Shown here in pieces: positions 54,301 through 64,000 of a stretch of 64,000 bases of DNA (position 1 is its first letter; every line of letters begins with the position of its first letter). Source of the stretch: Anthostomella pinea (lineage: Eukaryota > Ascomycota > Sordariomycetes > Xylariales > Xylariaceae). The notes beneath the pieces were generated by a model, which was not told the origin of the DNA, did not search any database, and worked only from the letters and a program-made list of their open reading frames with translations. The stretch covers positions 868,001 to 932,000 of the forward strand of contig CAUWAG010000007.1 of NCBI GenBank assembly GCA_963556695.1, written 5' to 3'. Position numbers and translations under genes: made by a program.

Positions 54301-54653
54301 ATGCCATGTACCTTGACCCAGGTGATGTCTCGTGTAGCATTGGGCCAAAGTTGATCCGCTTGAAGGTGTTTTCTCACATAGATGAGAGATCTGGGCCGTG
54401 TACTGTTGCTGTCCCAGGAATCCACTGGGGAGTATATATTGTAATTGGGGTGTGTCTTTACTCCCATTCTCCTGTCTGGTGGTATGCCAACCCAGGGCTC
54501 TTGCATCAGAATGATGTCTGTTTGTTCTCCTTTGTAGTCAGTCAGGTTGATGGCTAATTCTGTAGGGCCTGCACTCTTTTGTCCTCCTGCTGTATTCATA
54601 GAATGGATGACTAGATGCCTGTGTCGATGTGTTTCGTTTGATGTACCTAACAT
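51315..54653 (-). pseudogene. LINE ORF2: endonuclease, reverse transcriptase, RNase H (four stops)
   Basis: About 1,110 codons in one frame. An apurinic-type endonuclease starts it (LMQEPWVG, VITGDFNAGDISWDSS, SDHETLRI). The reverse transcriptase follows: YRPISLLSCLGKGLERLITK, TADVTGAFD, CGLPQGSPAS and the catalytic FGYADD. An RNase H domain near the end shows VIYSDGSQLD, EVHGALQGL, CLDNTSVVDGL and GHRDIDGNEAADILA. Stops lie at 52562-52560 (TAG), 52340-52338 (TGA), 52121-52119 (TAG) and 51683-51681 (TAA). The first stands where relatives have Trp. All fit C-to-T/G-to-A change. The start codon overlaps the ORF1 stop. Confidence 0.92.
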
Positions 54654-56220
54654 TGACTGACAACAATGGTATCGGCATCTCTGGGATGAGTTGTATCTGT
54701 TGTGTCGATTTGTATTGTGATGTCTTTGTTATTGTTGCTAGGTGTTGACCCAGCTTGGTTTCTGCCTGCTTCATTGAAGGCCTTGGATCTGGCTCTTTCT
54801 CCAGCTAGCCTTATTTCCTGGATTTGCTCCCATGTGTGCTTATGGATGGTACCTTTCACAACCTTGGGGCGGGCAGGGCATTTATTGAAATTGGCAGCAT
54901 GAGGTCCTTTGCAGTTGACACACTTTGGGATTGGTTTTTCGCACTCTCCCTGGTGTATTGTGTTGGCGCAGTGTGCACATATTTGCTTTTCGCATCGGTA
55001 ATTCCTACCATGGTATCTGAAGCAGCTTGCACACTGAACCTTGGGGGTGTGTTGAATATGCCTTGAGGTCATTGAGTGGGCAAAAAGCATGAATGGTTTC
55101 CTTGCTGCACTGGGCAGAGAGATTATCCACGTGGTTTCTGGATCAGAATTAGTCGTGTTCTTTGAGAGTATGCACCTCAGAGGTCTGTCGCCTGTTTGGG
55201 CTTCAACTTCATCGGCAATAATAGTGTCGGTAATATCGATTGTGAACCCTTTTGTACTGATGACCTTTTTTGGGCATCCATCGACCTTGTAATGATGCCA
55301 GACTGTGTGGGTCTCAATCTTTTGTGCCTTGAGAATGTCAGCAATTTCTTCTTGGAAAGCCAGAAGCTTAGCCTGAGTTGGTTTGTCCCTTGGGTGTAAG
55401 GTAAATCCAGAAGGACACCGTGTCATTTCTCTAAGCTCCTGAGGGTGGAGCTTAAGTCTTCTGTTCAGTATAAACTTGATTCCATAGGGCTCTAAGTGGC
55501 TATTATCCATGCGGATAAAGACCCGGAGATCATCCTGTTTCCTCTTCAATTGGTTGATAGTGATGAGGGCACTAGGCTGTGTTTTCTTCATGGTAATGTT
55601 GACTGTCCATGGATGCTGTCGTTGGCCAGAGGAGACAGCTTGGGCGAAGGTCATGGTGGGCTTCCCTATTTCTATCCCCCAGAAGTGGCCTTTCTTATGA
55701 TCAGATCTCGGGTTTCCAGCCACTCATTCAGACATTTGGAGAAGAAAGCGTTGAACTCCTTGGCATAAGAGTATAGTTCGGTTCCAGCTTTCTCAAGTGT
55801 CTTATCGACTATTGCAGCACACTCCTGAAACATTGTCATCCTGGCTTCATAGAGATGCTTGTCTTTAGCCAGTATTTTGGCAACTTGGTCCTGGCACTCT
55901 AAAGAGGAGACTTTGTTCCCTGCATCACCTCCAATGGCTTGGTCTGTAGGGATTTCGCTTGACTGAGGTAATTCCATATCAATGGTGCTGCTATTATTGA
56001 TATTTTGGGATTTTCCTTTCAGAGGAGAAATAGTGGTGAAGTCAGCCTCAGAGACCTGTGACGGGCTGCTGTTGATGTCGTCGAGCAGTGCCTGGCGGAG
56101 CCTGCTTGGGGTTGCCGGGTCATGTGTTCTTTTCGGGACTGGGGATTTGAACACGCCGCCAGTAGTCGTCTTTGGGACGGCCACTGGCGTGTTTGGGGGC
56201 CTGTCGTGAAAGGGTGCCAT
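54647..56220 (-). pseudogene. LINE ORF1: zinc-knuckle nucleocapsid-like protein (one frameshift)
   Basis: From the ATG at 56220 the frame reads MAPFHDRPPNTPVAVP, a Ser/Pro-rich leader and a helical segment (NEWLETRDLIIRKATSG), then stops at 55672. The reading resumes one base off at about 55680 (IEIGKPTMTFAQAVSSG) and continues to a TAG at 54649-54647. The second part has an RRM-like region and three cysteine clusters (CASCFRYHGRNYRC, CAHCANTIHQGEC, CVNCKGPHAANFNKC). The shift falls in a run of five G, so a single-base indel is the simplest cause. Confidence 0.85.
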
Positions 56221-56494
56221 CCAGCTTATAAGAAAAATTTTCTGCGCCTTGGCAAGGATAGTCAGGTACTGAGACAAATGCCTGCTTTAGTGCAGATATA
56301 GAGGTTGCGCCCTAACAGCGGGGCGCCAAGAAAAATAGTTGTTTTTGGCAAGAGTGTGTGACTTGGCCTGGAAGTCTGACCATTTCGTGAACGGCGATCT
56401 CTCTCTATAGACTATTTATTATTAAACCCAGTCTTCGGCAGGCGGAATCATGATATGACTCTTGCTCTAGGTCGGCGTGTAGCTCGGCCCGCCC

Positions 56495-56744
56495 TCAACC
56501 ACGTTGTTGCCCAAAGTAAACACAAGCTTCTTGCGCAGCCCGGAGGGTAGGGGCCAATCCATCTAGCAACAGTATTGTGTACCCGTTGATCGTAGCAGTG
56601 CAAAGGAAAATGTCACGCGCTGCGGGACCGAATTCTTTTACCTGAATGGTTAGGCCTAATTGTGGCAATATATTAAGAATAGATACGACTGATATTATGA
56701 CATGTAGCTCGGTGTGTATTTGATTGATACCTACCGAGCACTTG
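56495..56744 (-). pseudogene. possible exon of an unidentified gene
   Basis: The minus strand reads IQVKEFGPAARDIFLC, then TINGYTILLLDGLAPTLRAA and QEACVYFGQQRG before a stop. A GTAGGT donor near 56733 and an ATTAG acceptor near 56655 suggest an intron upstream. The composition looks coding, but I do not recognise a family. The upstream end merges into the small foldback element, so the gene is at best truncated. Confidence 0.25.
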
Positions 56745-56856
56745 CAGAACGGCATCAAAATCCGCCGCGATCCCGCCCACACTACTACGACACCATTAAC
56801 TCATTCGAAGGTTAGTGGTGTGGGAGGGACCGCGGGAGGATTTTGACGCCATTCTG
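56745..56856. mobile_element. small foldback (MITE-like) element, copy 2
   Basis: 112 bp beginning CAGAACGGCATCAAAATCC and ending GGATTTTGACGCCATTCTG, a 19-bp inverted repeat with two differences; the inner arms (CGCGATCCCGCCCACACTAC and GTGGTGTGGGAGGGACCGCG) continue the hairpin. It is homologous to 19608-19742. Confidence 0.65.
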
Positions 56857-57714
56857 ACTCCTTATTTCGGTCATGATATTAATAGAAAGTCCCGGGCAGC
56901 GAGTGGCCGGGATGAAAGGTGGCAACACGCCTGACTACCTAGTATAACTCCCGGGAATGGGATCCGCCTGATGTCTGCCGAGCACGGCTCGGGATCTCTA
57001 CATATGAGGGCGCGTTCCATGATATGTTTTCTCCAGCCACGGCACGGCAACGTGGCCCCTAGTAAACTCTCACTGAACACGAGGCCCCCCCGAAGGGCTG
57101 ATCGCATCTGCTACCCGTACGGTCAATCGTAAGATCCACAGTCCACTGGCGGTTGTTGTCGCCCATCTCGTACTTGGATTCCAGTAGATCGCGTCTGCGG
57201 ATGATGTAGCACCCCCCTGGGGCTTTTCCAGCTGTGCGACGTCGTCGTTGCCCGCCCAGCCGGCTCTCCAGAGGGAGATCTCGGACACCGGATGGGGCCC
57301 GCACCTTGCACCGACGACGAAGGCCGTTCGAAGGGGGCTGGCGCATTGACAGGGGAAATATGCCGTAGGCAGCCCTTCAACGGCGACGGTGCCACCGGCC
57401 TTGAACGGTAAGGGGTTGTCGGCACTCCGGCGGTTGCAGGTGTTGACCCAACTCATCACTGATCACTCCTAATACGTAGTCATGAATTCAGAATGAGTTG
57501 GTATTAAGTATCGTTGATGGGGTATATGGGACACTTGAAACCAGATATCTATAAACCAAATCTCCGAACGTGGAGGCTGCCCATGCCCATGCCTATGCTG
57601 ACGGCCGTCATTCCTTCTAAGATGCATTTTCCCTAGCCGTGAACATATGCAACACGAATTAATTTCTATCTCATCTATGACCAAGATCAACCCTGACTAC
57701 AGGGTAAGTGGACA
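56857..57714. other. intergenic, no recognisable gene
   Basis: Several overlapping GC-rich frames at 57059-57459 on the minus strand have no motif. The rest, up to the stop codon of the GPI protein, is presumably its 3' UTR. Confidence 0.4.
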
Positions 57715-58572
57715 TTAGATCAACAAAACTGCAGCGACGGCAACACCGGCGGCGAACCGGCTGTCGCCGACGTAATGACCCATCGCCAGGTTCTGCGTGG
57801 GTGTGGCTGTGGGCGCGACAGTGGTAGTGACCGCGGTCGCCGCCTTCGTAGCCGAGGACGTGGTCTCGTCCGTCGACGAAGACTCGCTGGCGTCGTGGGT
57901 GGGGAAGACGCTGTCGTCTGTGGTAGTGGCGGTGGCAGTGGCACTCGAGCTCTCGGTCATGAAGCTGTCGGATGTGGCGGTAGAGGACGAGGCATCGTCC
58001 CAGGGGAAGCTGTCAGACGTGGCGGTAGAGGACGACGCATCGTCCCACGAAAACGACGTGTAAGAGCTGCCGTAGCCGCAGTCATCGCCCAGATCGCAGC
58101 AGTAGCCGTCGGAGGTGCAAGTGCCGTAGTTGGGACAGTAGTGCAGCTCGTCGGAGCAGCACGTGCCGTCGAGCGGCATGCACAGGTCGCCGCACTCGAA
58201 CTCGTCGTCGCCGCAGCTGCCGTAGTAGCTCCCGTAGCCGGAGTCGTCATTCCCATAGTCCGAGTCGTCATCGTCATCATCATCGCCGTCATCGTCGCCG
58301 GTGTACGTGTTGTCGCACGTCTCGCCCTCCTGGCAGCAGGCGCCGGGCACGCAGGCGTACCCAGCCATGCAGTACTCGTCCGTGTTGTCGTTGCAGCAAA
58401 CGTCGCCCTCGGGCATGCAGCTGCTCTCGCAGACTTCGTAGCCCGAGAAGCACGTCGACAGCGCGTTGATCAGCTTGCTCTGGCCGAAGTTCTTGGCGGT
58501 AACGGAGCGGGAGCGCGGCGTCGCGGCCAGTGCTGCCACTGGCGCCAGGACAAGGAGGGCGTAGGCGCGCAT
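57715..58572 (-). CDS. cysteine-rich GPI-anchored surface protein
   Basis: Single exon, 285 residues. A signal peptide (residues 1-17, LLVLAPVAALAA) leads to a cysteine-rich segment (CFSGYEVCESSCMPEGDVCC and on to CCQEGETC), an acidic spacer of about 25 residues (run of seven Asp), and a second cysteine-rich segment (CGDDEFECGDLCMPLDGTCC, CCDLGDDC). Two near-identical 15-residue repeats (DDASSSTATSDSF) follow, then a Ser/Thr/Ala-rich stalk and a hydrophobic tail (FAAGVAVAAVLLI) typical of a GPI signal. The two cysteine modules look duplicated. It should sit on the plasma membrane or wall. The domain is common in fungal GPI proteins of unknown function. A 321-codon antisense frame here is a GC-composition shadow. 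Confidence 0.85.
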   Translation of the reverse strand: MRAYALLVLAPVAALAATPRSRSVTAKNFGQSKLINALSTCFSGYEVCESSCMPEGDVCCNDNTDEYCMAGYACVPGACCQEGETCDNTYTGDDDGDDDDDDDSDYGNDDSGYGSYYGSCGDDEFECGDLCMPLDGTCCSDELHYCPNYGTCTSDGYCCDLGDDCGYGSSYTSFSWDDASSSTATSDSFPWDDASSSTATSDSFMTESSSATATATTTDDSVFPTHDASESSSTDETTSSATKAATAVTTTVAPTATPTQNLAMGHYVGDSRFAAGVAVAAVLLI

Positions 58573-60961
58573 GTTGTGTGGTTGAGGGAGAGGTATTATT
58601 CAATTTGTATTAAAGGTATTAGTGGTATGTATGGAGAGCCGAGGAGGTGCGAAAGGAATGGACTGCAGACTCGAAGGCTTGGGTGTCAAAAGAGTGAACG
58701 GGGTAAGATGGTCCTCACGATAGCCTGCCCGGGCTCGTAGCGGACGCGGTGCTTTTATCATGTTTTTTTTCGCATCTCACCTCTCATTTCCCACGAAGCG
58801 GCACAGCAGCTGAAGGAAGCGCGGCGGCGTGGTGGCCAGTAGCCAGGAGCATTATGGCGTTAAAGCCAAGACTTTGGCCTTGGACTCGGTACCAACTAGC
58901 GGTGGCTACAGGGTCTGGGCTGCTGGGGTTGCAAAATGTTCACGATGCCTCGGCTTGGACTTGGATGGGTGAGCATCTTGGCAGAGCCTTTGCCCAGGCA
59001 CACTCATTTCCGCCTGCATGATGGCCTATAACATGTCGTGGTGTGACTCAGCAGACTATACGAACCAACTTGCTGACATGCATGGCATTCGAAGTGAGAT
59101 CTCGTGTTGCTCAATGGGTGTTGAGGTCGACCCATACAACCCCTGAATGAGAATCTGCGTTGGCTTAGCCGCACCCGGGCACTTGGCATAGGCTGATGAT
59201 CTGCCAGGGGAAGTCGAGCACCGGCCCACGAGCTTAATCGCATTTTGCTGCGGTCAATGCAGCGAGGTCAAGTCTTGCGTAATTCCTCCGTGATGCAATG
59301 CTTATTGATTAGATGGCTGACAGAACACGAGTTTCGCGCTGTACGAGGACGCATGATTTCCGTCACTCTGCCAGCCCGTTAGAGCGAATAGAGGCGATGA
59401 TGGGAGAAAGACTCATCAGACGATTCGGTGCCGAATAGGGTAACTGTCGTGCCTAGATGCCCAGGGTCCAGGGATTAACCCAGAACGGGATGTTAACCGA
59501 CCGCTCGGCCCTGAAGACGGGCCATCGAGCCGCGAAAGCTGACAGCCCCACCAGCGGAAATCATGCCTGCGAAGGTCTTTCCCCTTTTGATTCATTGTGC
59601 GATAGGCTCAAGGTAGTCGACTAATGGCCTTCAGTGCTGAAATAATAAAGGGGCTGCTTGCCCGGCTAGCTGATTGAAGTCCGACAACCCTTTTGCCCTG
59701 TGGCGAGCTTCTTAGACAGGCTAGACAGACATCGTCAGAACTTCCCAGAAGCCCACACCCTCATGAGTCATGCTTGAGTCGACGAGCCCGCTGGGAGAAA
59801 CTGAGATACCTACCTAGGTAGGTAGGTGGCTGAGCTGGGTGCTGGCCCCTTTCCCAGACCTCAATGGCATGTGAAGCTAGGACCAAAATCCAAGGACAAC
59901 ACCGGCCCCAGTCGCTGTCGAGCAAGGTAAGCATAACATACCTACTTGCGATCGAAAAGGAGCCGTGCGTCTAGTCAACATGCCTAATGGGCCCATGCGA
60001 TTTTAGGTGCGATAACTAGGTTCATTCCGGCCTGAGGTGTAGAGGCTTGCGGGGATGTAAACAGGCTGACCAAGGAGTTTATATATTCGTCCGGGATGAT
60101 ATGGCTTTCCCGCATTGGAAAGTGTCGACAGACGGAGTCAAATGCAAGCAGCAAACCGGGATATCTGCCATCTGGATGTGAGCTTGTGAATCTTGGTTGT
60201 TCCTTGCCAGGGCACAACCTTGCTCACCGTGATTGCCCCTTACCCCGGATCGACGGTATCTCCGGCGCGTCGGAGATAAGCTCCATCTTATCAGATCATG
60301 CCATCGATCTACGATGATATCCAAGACGATCCAGAATGTCGGTCTATCAGTCTGTCAACCTCATTGAAACCTGGTCACCCTGAGCGAAGCTATAGCTGGT
60401 CATTATAGGAGCACTCTGGCCGACTGAATATGGGATCATTGACGTCAAGACTGTGGACTCGGACTGCCCAGTTGGTGAGACACCCGGACACATGCGAGCA
60501 GGACGACCTCGGGCATGGTACGAACCCGAGCACCTAATTCGACGCCCGCCCTATCACAGGTTCGAACCTAATTGGCGGTCCGAACCTAGATCGTGTCCAA
60601 GTTCTCATCCCTCACCCGCCTCCATGCTGCAACGCAGCAGGAATGCGCCAGGGCCTCCAGTCCGCCCTTTGCTTGATGGGTAATAAAAGCTGTCCAACCC
60701 ATCTTGGACATCGATGGAGATGCGTGCACCGTCTGAGTCACTGCCACTTGCTCCCCGCAAGGTCTAGCCATCATGGACCTATTGCTTGTCGTGCCTCTTC
60801 TTTGCTCGCTCAGACCTCGACCCGGCCTCTTCGTTCTGTAGACACTTCCCTAGGCAAGAAGCGTTCTGAATCATTCGGCCCATCTATACAACAGCTAGGA
60901 CGAGTCTCGGCTGGGAATTCATGAAACTGCGCAACGCGGCAGTCCTCATCCAGTCGCTGCA
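58573..60961. other. intergenic, no recognisable gene
   Basis: Divergent promoters of the GPI protein (minus) and the MFS exporter (plus). Contents I can name: the palindromic TACCTACCTAGGTAGGTAGG run at 59807-59829 and, about 390-440 bp before the exporter start, three CGAACC-type sites including the palindrome AGGTTCGAACCT near 60559. Confidence 0.5.
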
Positions 60962-62968
60962 ATGGTTGACTCGTTCACAGGAACATCTACTCAACACCCC
61001 ATAAACTCGTCAACCGCATCGATGATTTCGGCGCGTGAGAGTACTGCTAACGATACGGCCTCGTCACACGAAACAGCCACCATCTTCAACCCACCGTCCA
61101 AGGCCGGACCTCCAGACGACGAGTATCCGTCAGGACTGAAGCTCGGGCTCGTCATCCTCTCGCTATGTCTCGCCGTCTTCCTCGTCGCCCTGGACCAGAC
61201 CATCATCGCACCCGCGTTAGGTGCCATCACCGGCGAATATGGCAGCGTCAAAGACATTGGCTGGTACGGCAGTTCATACCTGCTCACGTCGACGGCGCTG
61301 CAGCCGCTGTACGGCAAGGTGTACCGGACCTTCGACATCAAGCTCACCTTCCTGGCCGCAGTCGCGCTCTTCGAGCTGGGTAGCCTGGTGTCAGCCGTCG
61401 CGCCGTCCTCGACTGCTTTTATCATTGGTCGCGCTGTAGCTGGCATGGGCACTGCTGGCTTGTTCTGTGGAGCTATCGTCATCATGTCGTATACGCTGCC
61501 GCTGCGCCAGCGACCCATGATGTTCGGCATGTTCGGTGGGATGTGGGGGATTGCGTCCGTGGCTGGGCCTCTGCTCGGTGGTGTATTCACAGGTGAGCAA
61601 TCCAGATTCCCATCTCCATTTCATGCGGCGTCTATGGCTCTATCACGAGAAAGGCCCAGAACTGACTAGATGTGAAGACCGCATCTCTTGGCGATGGTGC
61701 TTCTACATCAACCTGCCGATCGGTAGTGCCGCAATGGCGGTGATATTCTTCTTCCTTAGCATCTCACGAGTGAACAACCCGGACAACCAATCCTTCGTCT
61801 CTCGAATCCTGAAACTTGACATGATCGGAGCTGGGATCCTAATCCCGGCTATCATCATGCTGCTGCTGGCTCTGCAATGGGGCGGTGCTCAGTATCCGTG
61901 GAACGACGCCCACATTATCGGGCTCTTCGTCGGTGCCGGTGTGATGGCCGTCATGTTCATCGGCGTGGAACAATGGCAACAGGACAACGGCCTGCTGCCG
62001 CCGAGGTTCTTCAAGGATCGCAACGTGCTGTGCGCGATGATGTTCGCCTTCTTCTTCGGCGCCGCCTTCATCCCCTTGGTCTACTATCTTTGTGAGATTG
62101 TCCCTCTCCGGGCTCCCCCCTCGAACCAGGGTAGCTAACGCGGGGTATAGCATTATACTTCCAAGCGATCCACGGAGACACGGCTGTCGAAGCAGCTCTC
62201 AAGCTTCTCCCACTCCTCATCTCCGTGGTCATCAGCTCCATCGCATCCGGCGGCCTCGTCACGGCCTTTGGATACTACAACCCCCTCATCCTCGCCGAAA
62301 TGGCCCTAGCAGCCGTCGGCGCCGGACTAATCACGACCTTCAACCTGACGTCACCTATGAGCCGATGGTTCGGCTTCCAGGTCGTCTACGGCCTGGGCAC
62401 GGGCATCGGCTTCCAGGCCGGCGTGCTCGTCGTGCAGAACGCGGTGCCGGGCGAACTGGTGCCGCAGGGCACCGCCTGCGTGCAGTTCTTCCAGTCCCTC
62501 GGCGGCGCCCTGTTCATCGCCGTCGCCCAGACCCTCTTCCAGAACGGCCTGCTCGCGGGCGTGGCGCGCGACGCGCCGCAGCTCGACGTCGCCGTCTTCA
62601 TCAACAGCGGCCTGAGCCAGATCCAGCAGGTCCTGGAGGCCATGGGCCAGACGGACGCGCTGGCCGCTGTCCTGGGCGCGTACATGTCCGGGCTGAGGAA
62701 CGCGTACTACATCACGGTGGCGGGCGCCTGTGCCGCCTTCGTGGTCGCCCTGGGCCTGCAGTGGAAGAAGATCGAGAAGCCGGGCGCTGTGGGAAAAAAG
62801 GCGATAACGGATGTCGAGGAGGGGACCGGTCGCACTGCTAGTCCCGAGTTCGATCCTGCTCTCGAGGGAGCTGGGGGGTTAGGGGCTGCCAAGGGAGAAC
62901 GGATCAGCTTGGTGAGCTGTACATCGGGGCTCAAAAGTGGTGAGGTTCGTACGCATATTTTGCGATAG
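60962..62968 (+). CDS. MFS multidrug/toxin-type exporter (14-TM, DHA family)
   Basis: Three exons (60962-61592, 61678-62091, 62151-62968; introns of 85 and 59 bp, the second with a GCTAAC branch site) give 620 residues. The protein is a proton-driven plasma-membrane exporter of small molecules. The first helix region carries FLVALDQTIIAPALGAITGE, the D-x-T-I-x-x-xA signature of this family; motif A is YGKVYRTFDIK; motif C is GIASVAGPLLGGVF at the end of exon 1; SWRWCFYINLPIG follows. A central pair of helices (AGILIPAIIMLLLALQWGG) points to 14 segments. The N-terminal 60 residues are Ser/Thr-rich and cytosolic. No biosynthetic cluster gene adjoins it, so the substrate is open. Confidence 0.93.
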
Positions 62969-63738
62969 GAGACTGATTACCTAGGTGCTAGAATGGCATG
63001 ATCTTCAACTCGTAAACAGCCCAGTTTTAGTCTTTACTTAGTGATGGTTTACGCAGTGTAGCCATTGTCGTTACTATGGCTCTTCGGAGGTAATTTTCGT
63101 CATGCTTGCAATGCTTAGTAGCGTCGTCACGATCACCGCTGTATCGAGCGAAGAAATGGGGCGAATTAGTCCGAAGCAAAGGGTGCTACCGGGGATAAGG
63201 GAAACGGCTGTAGCAAATCCAGATTGCTATGTGCTTGCGAGCTTTTGATTTTGAGAATGAGAAACCTGGGATTTGTTCTGCGCTTTACTTTCCCTTCCGG
63301 GGGCGGATTATTCGATGCTTCCCATTTCCTCTCCTTATCGTCATTACTTCCTCGCTCCAGGCCTCGTGAGATACTGTCCGACGAGTAACCCTAGAATCGG
63401 ACAAGTGCCGACAACAAGCAAGTCTTCAGATCCAACCCCATGATCAAACCCATCCGTTCAAGAGCCGGCATCATGTTGCTGTTCCCCGTCATCCTGGTGC
63501 CCACCCACCGACCCGAGAACCCCCGCACCGTTGAAGATCAGAGAACAGGTGGTCGGAACCCGGCTTCGCTGCAGTTTGATGTTGGGGTTGAGCTTGCTTT
63601 TCTTCACTGTCTCGACAGGTGCAGGTGCAGGTGCAGGCGCTGACCTCGTCGGTTTGATATAGCGTTGTGTCTCTAGGCGCGGTGCAGTTCTGAGAGGTCT
63701 TGTATGTTGCGTAGGTCTCTCTGGCGGGTTTTCTTCGC
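62969..63738. other. intergenic, no recognisable gene
   Basis: Three-prime flanks of the exporter and of the partial gene beyond. A short GGTGCAGGTGCAGGTGCAGG tandem lies near 63617-63638. Nothing else stands out. Confidence 0.45.
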
Positions 63739-64000
63739 TCATGCGGCTTTGCGCGTGATATCATAAGTATCAGTCTGCGGTGTATTTTGTAAGCTGGATT
63801 GTAACTGGCGACTGCGCTGAGGAGGGTCTGCCATCGGAGAGTTCTGTATGGAACTCTGCACGAAGCCACGAGACAGGGTCACATTGGCGTCGATATACAC
63901 CAACGAGCCTTGCCTCCTTTGGATCTTCATGAGTCCTTCTTCTTCCAAACTCTCCGTTCCAAAGAACAGATGGCAATGGCGGCCGTTGTGCCAGTTTCTG
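63739..64000 (-). CDS. 3' end of an unidentified gene, running off the window
   Basis: The minus strand is open from the window edge to TGA at 63741-63739, 86 codons. The peptide has an ordinary coding look: HLFFGTESLEEEGLMKIQRR, then GSLVYIDANVTLSRGFVQSS, and a polar Gln-rich tail (RSRQLQSSLQNTPQTD). No family is recognised and the start lies outside. Another minus-strand frame overlaps it, so the choice of frame rests on composition. Confidence 0.4.
   Translation of the reverse strand, partial: RNWHNGRHCHLFFGTESLEEEGLMKIQRRQGSLVYIDANVTLSRGFVQSSIQNSPMADPPQRSRQLQSSLQNTPQTDTYDITRKAA

Larger units (their letters stand above)
50766..56300 (-). mobile_element. Tad-like LINE retrotransposon, near full length
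   Basis: The element runs on the minus strand from an ORF1 start at 56220 (5' UTR further up, boundary not fixed) to a 3' end near 50775, where an A-rich tail (CAAAACAAACAA, minus strand) lies. Its 3' UTR matches the truncated copy at 6408-6560, which helps to place that end. ORF1 carries zinc knuckles; ORF2 carries endonuclease, reverse transcriptase and RNase H. ORF1 has one frameshift and ORF2 has four nonsense codons, so it is inactive but recent enough to be fully readable. Confidence 0.9.

Noticed and set aside
57775..58740. 321-codon plus-strand open frame
   Set aside because: It lies antisense to the GPI protein, whose GC-rich third positions open the opposite strand; the peptide is a low-complexity Val/Ala/Gly/Arg string without domains.

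Overview
The window is genomic DNA of a filamentous ascomycete (Pezizomycotina, most likely a Sordariomycete). Genes are split by short GT-AG introns of about 50-90 bp with CTAAC/CTGAC-like branch sites. There is an intact Argonaute, and the transposon genes carry nonsense codons of the kind that repeat-induced point mutation (RIP) produces. I cannot name the species.

Layout. (1) 1-24.1 kb is a decayed, gene-poor compartment. It holds AT-rich repeat debris, solo LTRs, fragments of a GMC oxidoreductase, a SAM methyltransferase, an MFS transporter and possibly a phosphoglycerate dehydrogenase, a tRNA-Arg-like element with an abnormal anticodon arm, and a complete but dead 6.9 kb Ty3/Gypsy element (9825-16689) with two solo LTRs of different families nested in pol. 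Two intact genes stand in it, and both encode an enzyme fold behind a signal peptide: a kinase-fold protein (3412-4216) and a methyltransferase-fold protein (8250-9197). (2) 24.4-38.9 kb is a conserved housekeeping block: glyoxalase I, a vacuolar Ca2+/H+ exchanger, a GH81 endo-beta-1,3-glucanase, the telomere-capping protein Stn1, a DNAJC9-type J protein, a RIB2-type deaminase and tRNA-Lys(CTT). (3) 38.9-43.3 kb has no recognisable gene or transposon. (4) 43.3-46.7 kb is Argonaute. (5) 47.8-56.9 kb is a second transposon block: a paralogue of the secreted kinase-fold gene broken by one stop codon, a Fot1/pogo element with terminal inverted repeats (TIRs) and a TA duplication, a Tad-like LINE with overlapping ORF1/ORF2, and a small foldback element. 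(6) 57.7-64 kb holds a cysteine-rich GPI-anchored surface protein, a DHA-type MFS exporter, and the 3' end of a gene that runs off the window.

The genes do not form one pathway. The picture is a two-compartment fungal region: conserved genes with clean introns beside repeat-rich segments that hold secreted, possibly effector-like proteins. The observation I find most worth following is the recurrence of signal peptides on folds that normally work inside cells: two kinase-fold paralogues sharing an intron right after the signal peptide, and one methyltransferase with a probable Kex2 site and a G10-CC-G8 tract between leader and enzyme. Exon models for the main genes were checked for frame by hand; all family assignments rest on motif recognition, without database searches.
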